A DNA stretch of 64,000 bases from positions 1 through 64,000 of the forward strand of contig CADALT010000003.1 in NCBI GenBank assembly GCA_902788785.1, written 5' to 3'. Below the pieces are notes generated by a model. It was not told the origin of the DNA. It ran no database searches and saw only the letters and a program-made list of their open reading frames with translations. Positions within the stretch are counted from its first letter, which is position 1. The number at the start of each line of letters is the position of its first letter. The translations under genes and the position numbers were made by a program. The stretch is from an uncultured Ruminococcus sp. (GTDB lineage Bacteria > Bacillota > Clostridia > Oscillospirales > Ruminococcaceae). Shown here in pieces: positions 35,401-44,302 of the stretch.

Positions 35401-38400
35401 GGCAAATATCGTAAGAAAGACCAACGAGGGTCTTACCACAGCAGTTGTAAAGGCTGTAAACGGCGGCGGTATCGAATGGGTATCCGGCGACAGCGCTGTT
35501 CAGCTCAAGGGTCTGCCCGAGAACGGAACATACTCACTGGCTGAGACAGCTGCACAGGATGAGATCAATGTAGGCGGCAAGACCTACACTATCATTCCTT
35601 CCGAAGTTAAGTTCACTATCAGAAACGGCAAGGTAACTAAGGTAAGCGGTACCACATCCAAGGATGCAAAGGGCAACGGTTACTATAAGCTCGGTACAGA
35701 TACCATAACTGTCTGCGATGCTGAAAGAACAAACTTCAAGCTCAACAAGACAGACGTTACAGGTCAGAAAGAGGTAAAGGGCGCTACTATCACTATCACA
35801 AGCAGTGATAAGACTATCAGCTGGAATAAAATGAAGTCATACAACGCTGACAATACCCGCCTGACATGGACGACCAACAGCGTATCCTGGGTTTCCGACG
35901 GAAAGGCTGTTGACCTGGTTGGTTTCGAGAACGGTACATATACTCTGAAGGAAACTGCAACAGCAGGTCAGAAGATCACTGACGGTACTGATGAGTATGA
36001 AGTTATCGATTCTGCATACACATTCAAGGTCGAGAACGGTAAGGTCACCGTTACAAACGCAAAGACTGCTTTCAATGCAAATGCATTGGAGGGCTATGTA
36101 GTTAACAATAATAAAGTTGTAACTATCTGCGACGCTAAGAAGATACCCGAGAACACCGATGTACTGATCGACAAGGCTGACATCACAGGTGAGAAGGAAC
36201 TCAAGGGTGCTAAGCTGACTATCTTCGCAGAAGATGGAAAGACAGTAGTTATCGACGAATGGACTTCTGACGGCAAGACCGCTAAGAAGGTAAGCCTGCC
36301 CAACGGTACATATGTACTGAAAGAAACAGGCGGAGAGTTCACAGTTGGCGGCAAGACTTACAAGGTACTGACAAGTGAAGTTGCTTTCACTGTTAATAAC
36401 GGTACTGTAACTGCAAGAGGCGCTAAGACAACTGCTGACAAGAATTCCAGAGAAAGCTATGCGCTGTTCGACGGAACAAACAAGATCATTATCTGCGATG
36501 CAGAGAGAATACCTGTAGTTCTGAACAAGACAGACATCACAGGCGAAGAGGAGATCGCAGGCGCTAAGATCACTATACGCAGAAAGAACGGTACAGCAAC
36601 ATACAGCTGGAATTCTGTTATAGGTGAGACAAAGTCCTTCTATCTCGATGACGGCGACTATGTTCTTATTGAAGAGGCTGTTGAAGGTACAAAGATCGTT
36701 GACAGGGACGGTAAGGCGTACACAGTAATAGCTTCCAAGGTTGAGTTCTCAGTGAAGGATGGCAAGGTAACTTCCACATCTGCCAAGACCGCATTTGACA
36801 AGAACGCAACAGAGGGTTATGTAGTTGCTAACGGCAATAAGCTGACTATCTGCGATGCAGAGAGAACTGCTGATGTAACTATCAGCAAGACAGCTGTATC
36901 AGGCGAGGACGAACTCCCCGGCGCACAGCTGACACTGACAAGTAAGACCGCAGACATAGCTAACGTTACAGTTGAAGGCGTTAAACCCTCGACACAGAAC
37001 GCTAAGACTATCGTTTGGACATCAGGAACAAAGCCTGCACAGATCAAGGGACTGCCCGACGGCGAGTATACTCTTGAAGAGACAGGCGGCGAATTCACAG
37101 TTGATGGTGTTACTTACACAGTTATCGACTCCGAGATCACTTTCACAGTGAAGAACGGTGAGATAACAGATGTATCCAAGAATGTAAAGGATAATAAGGA
37201 CACCACATCAGAGACAAGCTACGCATACGCAGACAAGGCTAACAACAAGATCACTATCTGCGATGCAGAAAGACCTGCTGATGTAACTATCAGCAAGACA
37301 GCTGTATCAGGCGAGGACGAACTCCCCGGCGCACAGCTGACACTGACAAGCAAGACCGCAGACATAGCTAACGTTACAGTTGAAGGCGTTAAGCCCTCGA
37401 CACAGAACGCTAAAACTATCGTTTGGACATCAGGAACAAAGCCTGCACAGATCAAGGGACTGCCCGACGGCGAGTATACTCTTGAAGAGACAGGCGGCGA
37501 GTTCACAGTTGATGGTGTTACTTACACAGTTATCGACTCCGAGATCACTTTCACAGTGAAGAACGGTAAGATAACAGACGTATCCAAGAATGTAAAGGAT
37601 AAGAAGGACACCACATCAGAGACAAGCTACGCATACGCAGACAAGGCTAACAACAAGATCACTATCTGCGATGCAGAGAGACCCAACAACATAAAGATCA
37701 ACAAGTTTGAGATCACAGGCGAGAAGGAGATCGCAGGTGCTAAGCTGGTAGTCACAAATGTGGATACACAGGAGACTCTGGAGTGGACATCAAAGCTCAA
37801 GGAAACTTGGGAGTTCTTCCTGGAGGACGGCACATATACTCTGGAAGAGACAGGCGAGACCTTCAAGGATGATAAGGGCAGCGAGTACGAAGTGATCGAT
37901 TCTGTTCTGAAATTCAAGGTCGAGGACGGCAAGGTAACAGTTACCGAGAACAAGACCGAGAAGAACACAGAGACAGGCTACTATGAGTACGACAGCAAGA
38001 CCGATATCATCAAGGTTTGTGATGCACAGAAGATCACAAAGAACAAGGTCATCATCAACAAGTTCGACATCACAGGCGAAAATGAAGTTGTTGGCGCAGT
38101 TCTCACACTGAAGGACAGCAGCGGCAGCGTTATCGGTGAGCCTTGGACTTCCACAGCTAATAAGGCTTGGGAGGTACAGCTGGAAGACGGCACATACACT
38201 CTCGAGGAGACCGGTACAGAAGATATAACCTATAACGGCGTTACTTACACAGTTATCGACTCTGCACTGACATTTGATATCGTTGACGGCAAGGTCAAGG
38301 TATCCGATGCTAACAATGGCAGAACTAATGTGGGTGAGAACGGCGAGGGTTACTTCGATGTTACAGGCAACACCATAGTTGTATGCGACGCATTCAGAAC

Positions 38401-40702
38401 ATCTGTAACACTGGACAAGACAGACGTTACAGGCGAAGAAGAGGTAACAGGTGCTAAGATAACCATTACAGATTCCAAGGGCGAGGTAGTTGATACCTGG
38501 GTATCCGATGGAACAAAGCACGTTGTTAAGAATCTGGAGAACGGTACTTATACTCTGACCGAGACTTCCGACGAAGGTAAGCCTATTACCGACAAGGACG
38601 GCAATGAGTACGAGGTTATCGACTCTGAGATCAAGTTCACAGTACAGAACGGCAAGGTTACTGTAACAGGTGCCAAGACCGAGATCGACAAGAGCGCAAC
38701 AGAGGGTTATGTAGTATCCAAGGGTACTGAGATCACTATCTGCGACGCTAAGAAGATATTCAAGACCACTGTAACACTGGACAAGACAGATGTTACAGGC
38801 GAAGAAGAGGTAACAGGTGCTAAGATAACCATTACAGATTCCAAGGGCGAGGTAGTCGATACTTGGGTATCTGACGGTACAAAGCACGAAATCAAGGATC
38901 TGCCGGACGGCGAGTATACTCTGACCGAGACTTCCGACGAAGGTAAGCCTATTACCGATAAGGACGGCAATGAGTACGACGTTATAGATTCCGAGATCAA
39001 GTTTACCATCAAGAACGGCAAGGTAACTGTAACAGGTGCCAAGACCGAGCTCAACAAGGACGCAACAGAGGGTTATGTAGTATCCAAGGATAGCGAGATA
39101 ACCATCTGCGACGCTAAGAAGGTCGGCGGTCCTGAGAAGACCACAGTCAAGATCAACAAGTTCGACATCACAGGCGAGAATGAGCTGCCCGGTGCAGTAC
39201 TTACACTGATCGACAAGGATGGAAATACAGTTGAGACATGGACATCTAAGGTCGGCGAGGTTTGGGAGACTGAACTTGAAGACGGTGAGTACACACTCAG
39301 AGAAGAAGGCGATCAGATCGTAGTCGATAACGACATCTATGATGTGATAACTTCCGAACTGAAATTCAAGGTCGAGGACGGTAAGGTAACATTTACCGAT
39401 AACAAGACCGAGAAGAACGACAAGACAGGTTACTATGACTACGACGAGGCTAGCGAGATCATCAAGGTCTGCGATGCCAAGAAGACAGTCAAGACCACTG
39501 TAACACTGAACAAGACAGACGTTACAGGCGAAGAAGAGCTTGCAGGCGCAACACTTATCATCAAGGATAAGGACGGCAATGAGGTCGCAAGCTGGACATC
39601 CGTAATTGGTGAGACTAAGACATTTGAGCTCGAGAACGGCGAATATGAGCTGATCGAGACAGGTGACAAGATCACTGATAAGGACGGCAATGAGTACGAG
39701 GTCATCGACTCCAGCCTGAAATTCAAGGTAGAGGACGGCAAGGTCATCGTTACCGAGGGCAAGACCGAACTCGATACTGACAAGGGTTACTACGATTTTG
39801 ATGAAGCTTCCAACATCATAAGAGTAAGTGACGCTAAGAAGGCTGTCAAGACCACTGTAACACTGAACAAGACAGACGTTACAGGCGAAGAAGAGCTGGC
39901 AGGTGCAACACTGACAATCAGGAGCACTGACGGCAACACTGAATTCAGCTGGATATCTGTAATTGGTGAGACTAAGACATTTGAACTCGAGAACGGCGAA
40001 TATGAGCTGATCGAGACAGGTGACAAGATCACTGATAAGGACGGCAATGAGTACGAGGTCATCGACTCCAGCCTGAAGTTCAAGGTACAGGACGGCAAGG
40101 TCATCGTTACCGAGGGCAAGACCGAACTGGATACTGACAAGGGTTACTACGATTTTGATGAAGCTTCCAACATCATAAGAGTTAGTGACGCTAAGAAGGC
40201 TAAGAACATCGACAACGATGATTCCGAGCGTGACCAGGATACTACAACAGGTGAAGATGATACATCTAAGCCTGATGACTCCAACGGAACAGATAAGCCT
40301 GAGGAGAGCAGCAGAGTTCCTTCTTACGAGGAGAGCTCTCGTCCCGCAGATGACGACAACAGCAAGCGTACACCCGATCTTGATGATGACTCCAAGGGCG
40401 GCGACACTACTCCCGATTCCGAGAGCAGCAAGTCTGAGGATTCTTCAAATGGCGATTCGTCCAAGCCTACACCTGTAAAGGATAATTCCGCTAAGGATAA
40501 TTCTGCAAAGGATAATTCTTCCAGCAAGGCTACTGCAACTACCACTACAACAAGGACCACAACAACTGCGACCAGCAACGGCAACCCCGGAACAGGCGCA
40601 AGAGTAGTGATCAACTCTGTAGAGCTTATCGCAGCGATAGGTCTGTGCTTCGCAGCACTGAACCGCAGGAAGAAGGACGATGACGACGAAGACGAGCGTT
40701 GA
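32435..40702 (+). CDS. Giant CnaB-repeat adhesin with choice-of-anchor A domain and NPGTG sorting signal
   Basis: The 2755-residue wall-anchored protein has a signal peptide at about 1-48. Residues 50-370 resemble a choice-of-anchor A domain (YAAFAYSYYQSNHMEGTFAC early, GVILAPVNQIKIQDGSHNG late). Seventeen CnaB/SpaA-like repeats of 115-140 residues run from about 380 to 2588, each with a K at the start (INKTDITGE), E in YTLEET and D near the end (ICDAE/K). These are the likely isopeptide Lys-Glu-Asp sets. An Asp/Ser/Thr-rich spacer follows, then NPGTG (2717-2721), a hydrophobic helix and RRKK. GGAGTGAGG precedes the ATG. Sortase B at 19476 is the candidate anchor enzyme. Probably adhesion to host or plant material. 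Confidence 0.9.
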   Translation: MIRNPFSKGKHVSKFGRMLSGMTAGLMAATSIIGTNGNFLVSNALVDLGTFTYATETDMGSANKYAAFAYSYYQSNHMEGTFACENFHPSGNDAFGTSHNVDKYVDPNENFLYIGNSFGNVDGLSDELKMVQQTNGMDGEDLQWIMIIPDNVRIVTEGINNGHGIQLVSEDGSYKSNAFNEKKNLAKEIYHKNEVTYNIDFLQALTSLQTYQQYWKNVDTRGDEVGQTTVTKSPETVDPNDRVLDIACAEGGNVVTLTSEELRGNNINIHAKDGVQDYSLIINVTDLSDGDTFMRNIKIDDSEASYGPQAQKLLFNMLGDDAETYTFGQTDQGVILAPVNQIKIQDGSHNGNVMGFIVENVNCQIHQNGFRQLPVNGAKANVVISKKAVNGEDELPGAKLTLTNSNISSNDWAAILTATANANEGIQFTAVDGGISWVSGSKEVTVTGLPDARGYTLKETADNGAKVFDSNGTPYKVIDSEFTFDLVDNKVTNVTNGAPAAASGSNEKGYFDDSETNTNKITICDAEKFYANVELGKIDIGGEPLSGVSLELSAKDDSNRTVALSRDNFPENASGFSVNNGVIKWTSSTSAFTFRDLPDGKYTFKELVIPEGYTAPNGTTVSFTVKNGKVYDATGKPMAEPYHFDIINEQATANNKTNIVIDKKAVTGGGEVVGAKLTLTNENVDNWDDIYNDTNDSSHNVTKVTKGRKTIGITWESNSNALTIKGLPAEKSGYVLKEEAANGGTLIDGKYTVIPSEFKFSIDDEGYVEFDTDENAPTNENRPANGDGYFGVNGKTITVWDAQTTDIVISKTDITGEKELKGAKLTLTGNADMTNVKKAEGCNVADANITFSAANNSVQWTSDGVNELKLTGLTNGTYTLEETGANSDGTVELDGETYKVIPSKVTFTVDNGKIKNVKLGTKAAATAFNKSAKDSYVVANAQNNKITVCDAEKYPKADISVNKTDITGETEVKGAKLTLKNTALSGTDWANIVRKTNEGLTTAVVKAVNGGGIEWVSGDSAVQLKGLPENGTYSLAETAAQDEINVGGKTYTIIPSEVKFTIRNGKVTKVSGTTSKDAKGNGYYKLGTDTITVCDAERTNFKLNKTDVTGQKEVKGATITITSSDKTISWNKMKSYNADNTRLTWTTNSVSWVSDGKAVDLVGFENGTYTLKETATAGQKITDGTDEYEVIDSAYTFKVENGKVTVTNAKTAFNANALEGYVVNNNKVVTICDAKKIPENTDVLIDKADITGEKELKGAKLTIFAEDGKTVVIDEWTSDGKTAKKVSLPNGTYVLKETGGEFTVGGKTYKVLTSEVAFTVNNGTVTARGAKTTADKNSRESYALFDGTNKIIICDAERIPVVLNKTDITGEEEIAGAKITIRRKNGTATYSWNSVIGETKSFYLDDGDYVLIEEAVEGTKIVDRDGKAYTVIASKVEFSVKDGKVTSTSAKTAFDKNATEGYVVANGNKLTICDAERTADVTISKTAVSGEDELPGAQLTLTSKTADIANVTVEGVKPSTQNAKTIVWTSGTKPAQIKGLPDGEYTLEETGGEFTVDGVTYTVIDSEITFTVKNGEITDVSKNVKDNKDTTSETSYAYADKANNKITICDAERPADVTISKTAVSGEDELPGAQLTLTSKTADIANVTVEGVKPSTQNAKTIVWTSGTKPAQIKGLPDGEYTLEETGGEFTVDGVTYTVIDSEITFTVKNGKITDVSKNVKDKKDTTSETSYAYADKANNKITICDAERPNNIKINKFEITGEKEIAGAKLVVTNVDTQETLEWTSKLKETWEFFLEDGTYTLEETGETFKDDKGSEYEVIDSVLKFKVEDGKVTVTENKTEKNTETGYYEYDSKTDIIKVCDAQKITKNKVIINKFDITGENEVVGAVLTLKDSSGSVIGEPWTSTANKAWEVQLEDGTYTLEETGTEDITYNGVTYTVIDSALTFDIVDGKVKVSDANNGRTNVGENGEGYFDVTGNTIVVCDAFRTSVTLDKTDVTGEEEVTGAKITITDSKGEVVDTWVSDGTKHVVKNLENGTYTLTETSDEGKPITDKDGNEYEVIDSEIKFTVQNGKVTVTGAKTEIDKSATEGYVVSKGTEITICDAKKIFKTTVTLDKTDVTGEEEVTGAKITITDSKGEVVDTWVSDGTKHEIKDLPDGEYTLTETSDEGKPITDKDGNEYDVIDSEIKFTIKNGKVTVTGAKTELNKDATEGYVVSKDSEITICDAKKVGGPEKTTVKINKFDITGENELPGAVLTLIDKDGNTVETWTSKVGEVWETELEDGEYTLREEGDQIVVDNDIYDVITSELKFKVEDGKVTFTDNKTEKNDKTGYYDYDEASEIIKVCDAKKTVKTTVTLNKTDVTGEEELAGATLIIKDKDGNEVASWTSVIGETKTFELENGEYELIETGDKITDKDGNEYEVIDSSLKFKVEDGKVIVTEGKTELDTDKGYYDFDEASNIIRVSDAKKAVKTTVTLNKTDVTGEEELAGATLTIRSTDGNTEFSWISVIGETKTFELENGEYELIETGDKITDKDGNEYEVIDSSLKFKVQDGKVIVTEGKTELDTDKGYYDFDEASNIIRVSDAKKAKNIDNDDSERDQDTTTGEDDTSKPDDSNGTDKPEESSRVPSYEESSRPADDDNSKRTPDLDDDSKGGDTTPDSESSKSEDSSNGDSSKPTPVKDNSAKDNSAKDNSSSKATATTTTTRTTTTATSNGNPGTGARVVINSVELIAAIGLCFAALNRRKKDDDDEDER
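33572..40204 (+). repeat. 17 CnaB-coding repeats, three pairs recently duplicated
   Basis: The most alike tandem pairs are units of 408 bp starting at 36869 and 37277 (only scattered single-base differences), 366 bp starting at 38405 and 38771, and 357 bp starting at 39491 and 39848. Other repeats are clearly older. All pair lengths are multiples of three. Confidence 0.85.
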
Positions 40703-40731
40703 TCATCTGAAAGCTGAATAAAAGCGAAACG

Positions 40732-40765
40732 AAAAGAGCCACCCTTCGGGGCGGCTCTTTTTTTT
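40732..40765 (+). terminator. Terminator after the adhesin
   Basis: AAAGAGCC..CC and GG..GGCTCTTT pair around a TTCG tetraloop, followed by eight T. Confidence 0.95.
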
Positions 40766-40768
40766 GCA

Positions 40769-40969
40769 TATAGGCAACACCGCACAACCACCGACTAAAG
40801 CCTTTGCGCACCATACACTTGCAGATTTTCCGTCATCTTTCCCAAATTTTCCTTGAAAGGCGTCAGCCTTCCTGTGTCAAATTTAGAAAACCTGACGAAA
40901 AATCTGAAACATCAGTTTCACTGATGTTGGGCGTATCCGGTACACAATGATTGTGCGGTGTTGCCTATA
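40769..40969. mobile_element. MITE-like element with 19-bp perfect terminal inverted repeats
   Basis: TATAGGCAACACCGCACAA (40769-40787) is exactly the reverse complement of the right end (40951-40969). The 201-base element has no ORF but internal complementarity (CAGATTTT.CGTCA against TGACGAAAAATCTG, and ACATCAG/CTGATGT). If the outer TA pair is the target duplication, the element ends in TAGGCAAC. That is the form expected for a non-autonomous relative of a TA-targeting transposon. No transposase is in the window. Confidence 0.75.
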
Positions 40970-40970
40970 A

Positions 40971-41000
40971 AAAACCGAACTGTAATGTACGGTTCGGTTT
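40971..41000 (-). terminator. Terminator of the hisC-rimI operon
   Basis: AAACCGAAC (40972-40980) and GTTCGGTTT (40992-41000) form a nine-pair stem. On the minus strand a run of T follows. Confidence 0.85.
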
Positions 41001-41005
41001 GTGAT

Positions 41006-41431
41006 TTATTTTACCATTATTACGGCATTCTCCGTGGGGGCTTCGTAAAAATCACGCCGCACTCCGGCGGGGGAGAAACCGAGGGACTCATAAAGGGCGA
41101 TGGCTGCGGTGTTTGACTCACGGACTTCAAGCACCCAGCTTTGGGCATCGGGCAGGAGTTCTGCCAGTTTATCGAACATCGCTTTGGCTATGCCTTTTCT
41201 GCGGTGGTCGGGAAGCACGCAGACATTGTTTATCTCAGCCTCGCCTGCGATGCACCAGCAGCTTAGAAAGCCCACTGCCTTGTCAGCCTCAAAGGCGACC
41301 AGCGTTGTGTCGTTGGGGTTTGTGAGCTGTTTTCTACAAGTTTCGACGCTCCATGCCTCACGCAGGCACTGTGCAGCGACCTGTGCCGCCTGCTCGACAT
41401 TCTCCTCATTCATTTTAACGATAGTCAGCAT
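41006..41431 (-). CDS. rimI: GNAT acetyltransferase, RimI-like
   Basis: The 141-residue protein has the GNAT core with EINNVCVLPDHRRKGIAKAM (acetyl-CoA loop RRKGIA) and LEVRESNTAAIALYESLGF near the end. This matches RimI, which acetylates the N-terminus of ribosomal protein S18. AGGTG lies before the ATG at 41431. The start overlaps the stop region of the methyltransferase by seven bases. Substrate specificity is inferred from similarity only. Confidence 0.8.
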   Translation of the reverse strand: MLTIVKMNEENVEQAAQVAAQCLREAWSVETCRKQLTNPNDTTLVAFEADKAVGFLSCWCIAGEAEINNVCVLPDHRRKGIAKAMFDKLAELLPDAQSWVLEVRESNTAAIALYESLGFSPAGVRRDFYEAPTENAVIMVK

Positions 41432-41952
41432 GGCTTATCACCTGTCAGCAGATACATACCCTCATTCTTCATGACTTTTACGGTGACGTTCGCAAAGCCT
41501 GCGTCACGAGCCTGTGCACGGAAATTCCTGGGGGGAGTGCCCTTGCCGCTGCGGTCATCAAAGCTGAACACGCACAGGAACTGTCCGCCTGCTTTAAGCA
41601 CACGAAGTATCTCCGCAAATGCAGCTTTTTTATCCTCCCACAGTACGGGAGTATCCAAGGTAACGACACAGTCGAAAAAGTCATCGTTATAGGGCAGGTC
41701 ATCGATACCGGTCATGCCCATCAGCGCTATCTCGTCGATGCTGCGCTCACGGTCGGCGGCGGAAATATCCACCCCGTAGAGGTTAAGCCCCATATTGCTA
41801 AGCTTTTGCAGCAGTTCATCACTGCCCGTGCCGATATCCAGCAGTTTGCCGTCCTTCGGCGCTTTCAGGAAACGCCTGACAGCCGAATATATCTCGGTGC
41901 GGACATCATGCTGTCTGTATCTGTCTTTCAATGCGCAGAAGTCGTAAAACAT
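41425..41952 (-). CDS. Class I SAM-dependent methyltransferase
   Basis: The 175-residue protein carries LLDIGTGSDELLQKL (motif I), LYGVDIS (motif II) and VVTLDTPVLWEDK with a following EILRVLKAGGQFLCVF. This is the usual small-molecule or lipid methyltransferase fold. The substrate is unknown. It lies in an operon, three bases after hisC ends. Confidence 0.8.
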   Translation of the reverse strand: MFYDFCALKDRYRQHDVRTEIYSAVRRFLKAPKDGKLLDIGTGSDELLQKLSNMGLNLYGVDISAADRERSIDEIALMGMTGIDDLPYNDDFFDCVVTLDTPVLWEDKKAAFAEILRVLKAGGQFLCVFSFDDRSGKGTPPRNFRAQARDAGFANVTVKVMKNEGMYLLTGDKPC

Positions 41953-41955
41953 AGT

Positions 41956-43023
41956 TCACCTGCTTTCGATAAGCTCCTTTACTATTTTTATGAGTGTTTC
42001 CATCTGCTCCTCAGTACCAATGGTTATGCGCAGCCAGTTATCTATGCGTGGTTTATTGAAATAGCGGATAAATACGCCTTTTTCACGGGTATACTCAAAT
42101 ATTTCCTTAGCGGATATTTTGGGGTGTGATACGAACAGGAAGTTAGTTTCGCTGTCGGTGACCTTAAAGCCCATAGCCCTGAATTCCTGAGCAGACTTAT
42201 CACGGGTCGCTTTTATCTTTTCGACGGTACTGATGAAATACTCTTCATCCTGCACGCTGGCGATACCTGTTTCTATAGCCAGCTGGTCAAGAGGGTAGCT
42301 GTTGTAGCTGTCCTTGACTGCCTGCATATAGCTGATAAGCTCGGGCTGTGCAAAAGCCATGCCTATTCTCATGCCTGCCAGTGAACGTGACTTCGAGAAG
42401 GTCTGGGTAACTATCAGGTTATCGTACTTATTTATGAGTTCGACGCAGCTGTACTTGCCGAAATCCACATAAGCCTCGTCGATAATGACGATAACATCGG
42501 GGTTATTATCAAGCAGGTCGGTGATGAAGTCCTTGCCGACACCTATGGCTGTGGGCGCATTGGGGTTAGGTATGACCACGCCGCCGTTCTCGCAATAGAA
42601 GTCTTTCACATTTATCTTGAAATCCTCATCAACGGGCTTGGTGATGTAGGGTATTTTCAGCAGCTCGCACCAAACGGGGTAGAAGCTGTATGTGATATCG
42701 GGGAAAACGATGGGCTTATCGGAATTGAAGAATGCTCGGAATGCAGTGGCGAGGACATCGTCCGAACCATTACCGCAGAACACATTCTCGGCACTGAGAC
42801 CATAGCGCTTTGCCAGTGCTTCTTTCAGCGGTACAGCATCTGCCGAGGGGTACTTTTTAAGCTCTGTTGCAGACTTAGAAGCCAGCACCTTCGCCACACC
42901 GGGGGCAGGCGGATATGGGTTCTCATTGGCATTGAGCTTGATTATATTTTCGTTCTTGGGCTGTTCGCCTGCCACATAGGGCTCGATATTTATAAGATTT
43001 TTTCTCCATGCTTTTTCAGACAC
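41956..43023 (-). CDS. hisC: Histidinol-phosphate aminotransferase
   Basis: The 355-residue fold-type I PLP enzyme catalyses histidinol phosphate transamination in histidine synthesis. Family marks include LNANENPYPPAPGV, NPNAPTAIG, VIIDEAYVDF and the PLP lysine in TFSKSRSLAGMRIG. C-terminal NWLRITIGT binds phosphate. AAGGAGTG precedes the ATG. No other his gene is in the window, so a broader aromatic transaminase role is possible. Confidence 0.9.
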   Translation of the reverse strand: MSEKAWRKNLINIEPYVAGEQPKNENIIKLNANENPYPPAPGVAKVLASKSATELKKYPSADAVPLKEALAKRYGLSAENVFCGNGSDDVLATAFRAFFNSDKPIVFPDITYSFYPVWCELLKIPYITKPVDEDFKINVKDFYCENGGVVIPNPNAPTAIGVGKDFITDLLDNNPDVIVIIDEAYVDFGKYSCVELINKYDNLIVTQTFSKSRSLAGMRIGMAFAQPELISYMQAVKDSYNSYPLDQLAIETGIASVQDEEYFISTVEKIKATRDKSAQEFRAMGFKVTDSETNFLFVSHPKISAKEIFEYTREKGVFIRYFNKPRIDNWLRITIGTEEQMETLIKIVKELIESR

Positions 43024-43097
43024 TTTGATGCACTCCTTACATTTATAATGATTATAATTTACCGTGGTAAAGTGATACTATGCTATCAACATGAAAT

Positions 43098-43126
43098 AGT
43101 ATAACATATATTTCTTCAATTGTCAA
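43098..43126 (-). promoter_or_regulatory. Promoter of the hisC operon
   Basis: On the minus strand TTGACA (43121-43126) and TATACT (43098-43103) are 17 bases apart. The -35 box overlaps the stop of the 31-codon ORF upstream. Confidence 0.75.
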
Positions 43127-43218
43127 GAGGGGAGCGCAACATTTGCCGATGCTGATACGGCGCTTAGCAGCATGATCATACCTGCCGGAAAAGCCGCACC
43201 TATCTTTTTTAAATTCAT
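43123..43218 (-). CDS. 31-residue signal-peptide-like ORF
   Basis: ATG at 43218 follows GGAGGC (43225-43230) by six bases and reads MNLKKIGAAFPAGMIMLL then SAVSASANVALPS and TGA. The peptide is a complete Sec signal with an ASA cleavage pattern and only a few residues after it. It may be a secreted peptide, a truncated remnant of a longer gene, or a leader. It lies 35 bases after the lipid kinase gene on the same strand. Confidence 0.5.
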   Translation of the reverse strand: MNLKKIGAAFPAGMIMLLSAVSASANVALPS

Positions 43219-43253
43219 CTTACTGCCTCCGAATTGATATTAGGGTGATGAGT

Positions 43254-44264
43254 TCAGTCTGTATGCGCTGACTCGTTATTGCCGCCTGCCTTGAGATATT
43301 CCTCTGCACTTTGTTTCAGGAAGCTTTCAGCAGGGGCGGCAAGCCTTATGAATTCCTGCTCGGCAGTTATCTCATTGAAGCCTATTTTCAGCCTTATTGC
43401 CTGTTTGAGGTTTTCTATCACGACCTCTTTGTGAACGCCGCCCGACTCACCGTCAAGCGCCCAAGCGATGGGCTGTTTGCCTGATATTTTTACCTTGGAG
43501 GTCTTGAATGTAACGAAGTTGGGACCTGTAAGTTTATTTATCGCAGCTTCTGCCAGTATTGAGCTTAGCTCGATGGGATTTTTTGGAGTGCGTATCAGGC
43601 AGACCTCGAACAAGCCGTCGTCATAGCACACGCCGTCCTGAATGAAGTTTTTCATGCCTGCCACGGACTGCGAATTTGAGATAAGTCCCAGCACAAAGCT
43701 GCCTTCGATGACCTCGCCGTCATGTTCGATGGTCAGGTCATAGCCACGTATCTCAGTGACCCGACGCATGGCTTCTGCCAGATATGCCGCATGGCCGAAT
43801 ATGTTTTTATACTCCTGGGGAGTTTCGTAGGACACCTCTGTGAACGCACCGAAAGCTGCCACATAGACGAAATTTGTGCTGCCGTTGAATCTGCCGATGT
43901 CGTAATCGAAGTATACTCCATCGGCGATGGCTTTTGCGCATTCTACGGGTTTAAGGGGAAGTCCCAGTGACATGGCGACATCGTTGGTCGAGCCTGCGGG
44001 GATATAGCCCAGCGGAACACGTTCTTTAAGCCCCAGCATGGCGGACACAGCCTCGGAGAGCGTGCCATCGCCGCCGCTTGCGACTACGAGGTCGTACTGT
44101 GCAGCGTCTTCTATTATTTTTCTGCTTACGTCACCTGCATACTGGCTGGGATAGACCGTAACGTCATAACCCTTGCGTGTAAAAGTATCGACGATGTTGA
44201 AAAGTTCGTTTTTCAAAAGCCCCTTGCCTGCCACGGGGTTGAATGTAAAAAGCAGTTTTTTCAT
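43254..44264 (-). CDS. Diacylglycerol kinase family lipid kinase
   Basis: The 336-residue protein has FNPVAGKG at the N-terminus, VVASGGDGTLSEAVSAML (nucleotide loop) and YIPAGSTNDVA, the marks of the DagK/YegS/BmrU family. A tail with an extra helix follows. It phosphorylates a membrane lipid, probably diacylglycerol, with ATP. GGAGGC precedes the start, within a 30-base segment repeated upstream of the next gene. Confidence 0.88.
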   Translation of the reverse strand: MKKLLFTFNPVAGKGLLKNELFNIVDTFTRKGYDVTVYPSQYAGDVSRKIIEDAAQYDLVVASGGDGTLSEAVSAMLGLKERVPLGYIPAGSTNDVAMSLGLPLKPVECAKAIADGVYFDYDIGRFNGSTNFVYVAAFGAFTEVSYETPQEYKNIFGHAAYLAEAMRRVTEIRGYDLTIEHDGEVIEGSFVLGLISNSQSVAGMKNFIQDGVCYDDGLFEVCLIRTPKNPIELSSILAEAAINKLTGPNFVTFKTSKVKISGKQPIAWALDGESGGVHKEVVIENLKQAIRLKIGFNEITAEQEFIRLAAPAESFLKQSAEEYLKAGGNNESAHTD

Positions 44265-44285
44265 AAATTGCCTCCGTAAGAATAT
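44256..44285 (-). repeat. 30-bp direct repeat, copy 1 (lipid kinase start region)
   Basis: The stretch covering the first codons and ribosome site of the lipid kinase gene is identical to 44711-44740. It includes MKK codons, GGAGGC and upstream bases. Confidence 0.7.
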
Positions 44286-44302
44286 AAGATATGATTATCG
44301 GT

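Noticed and set aside
37790-38887. Long minus-strand ORF opposite the adhesin repeats
   Set aside because: It follows from the codon bias of the repeats on the coding strand; no start signals and no recognisable protein.
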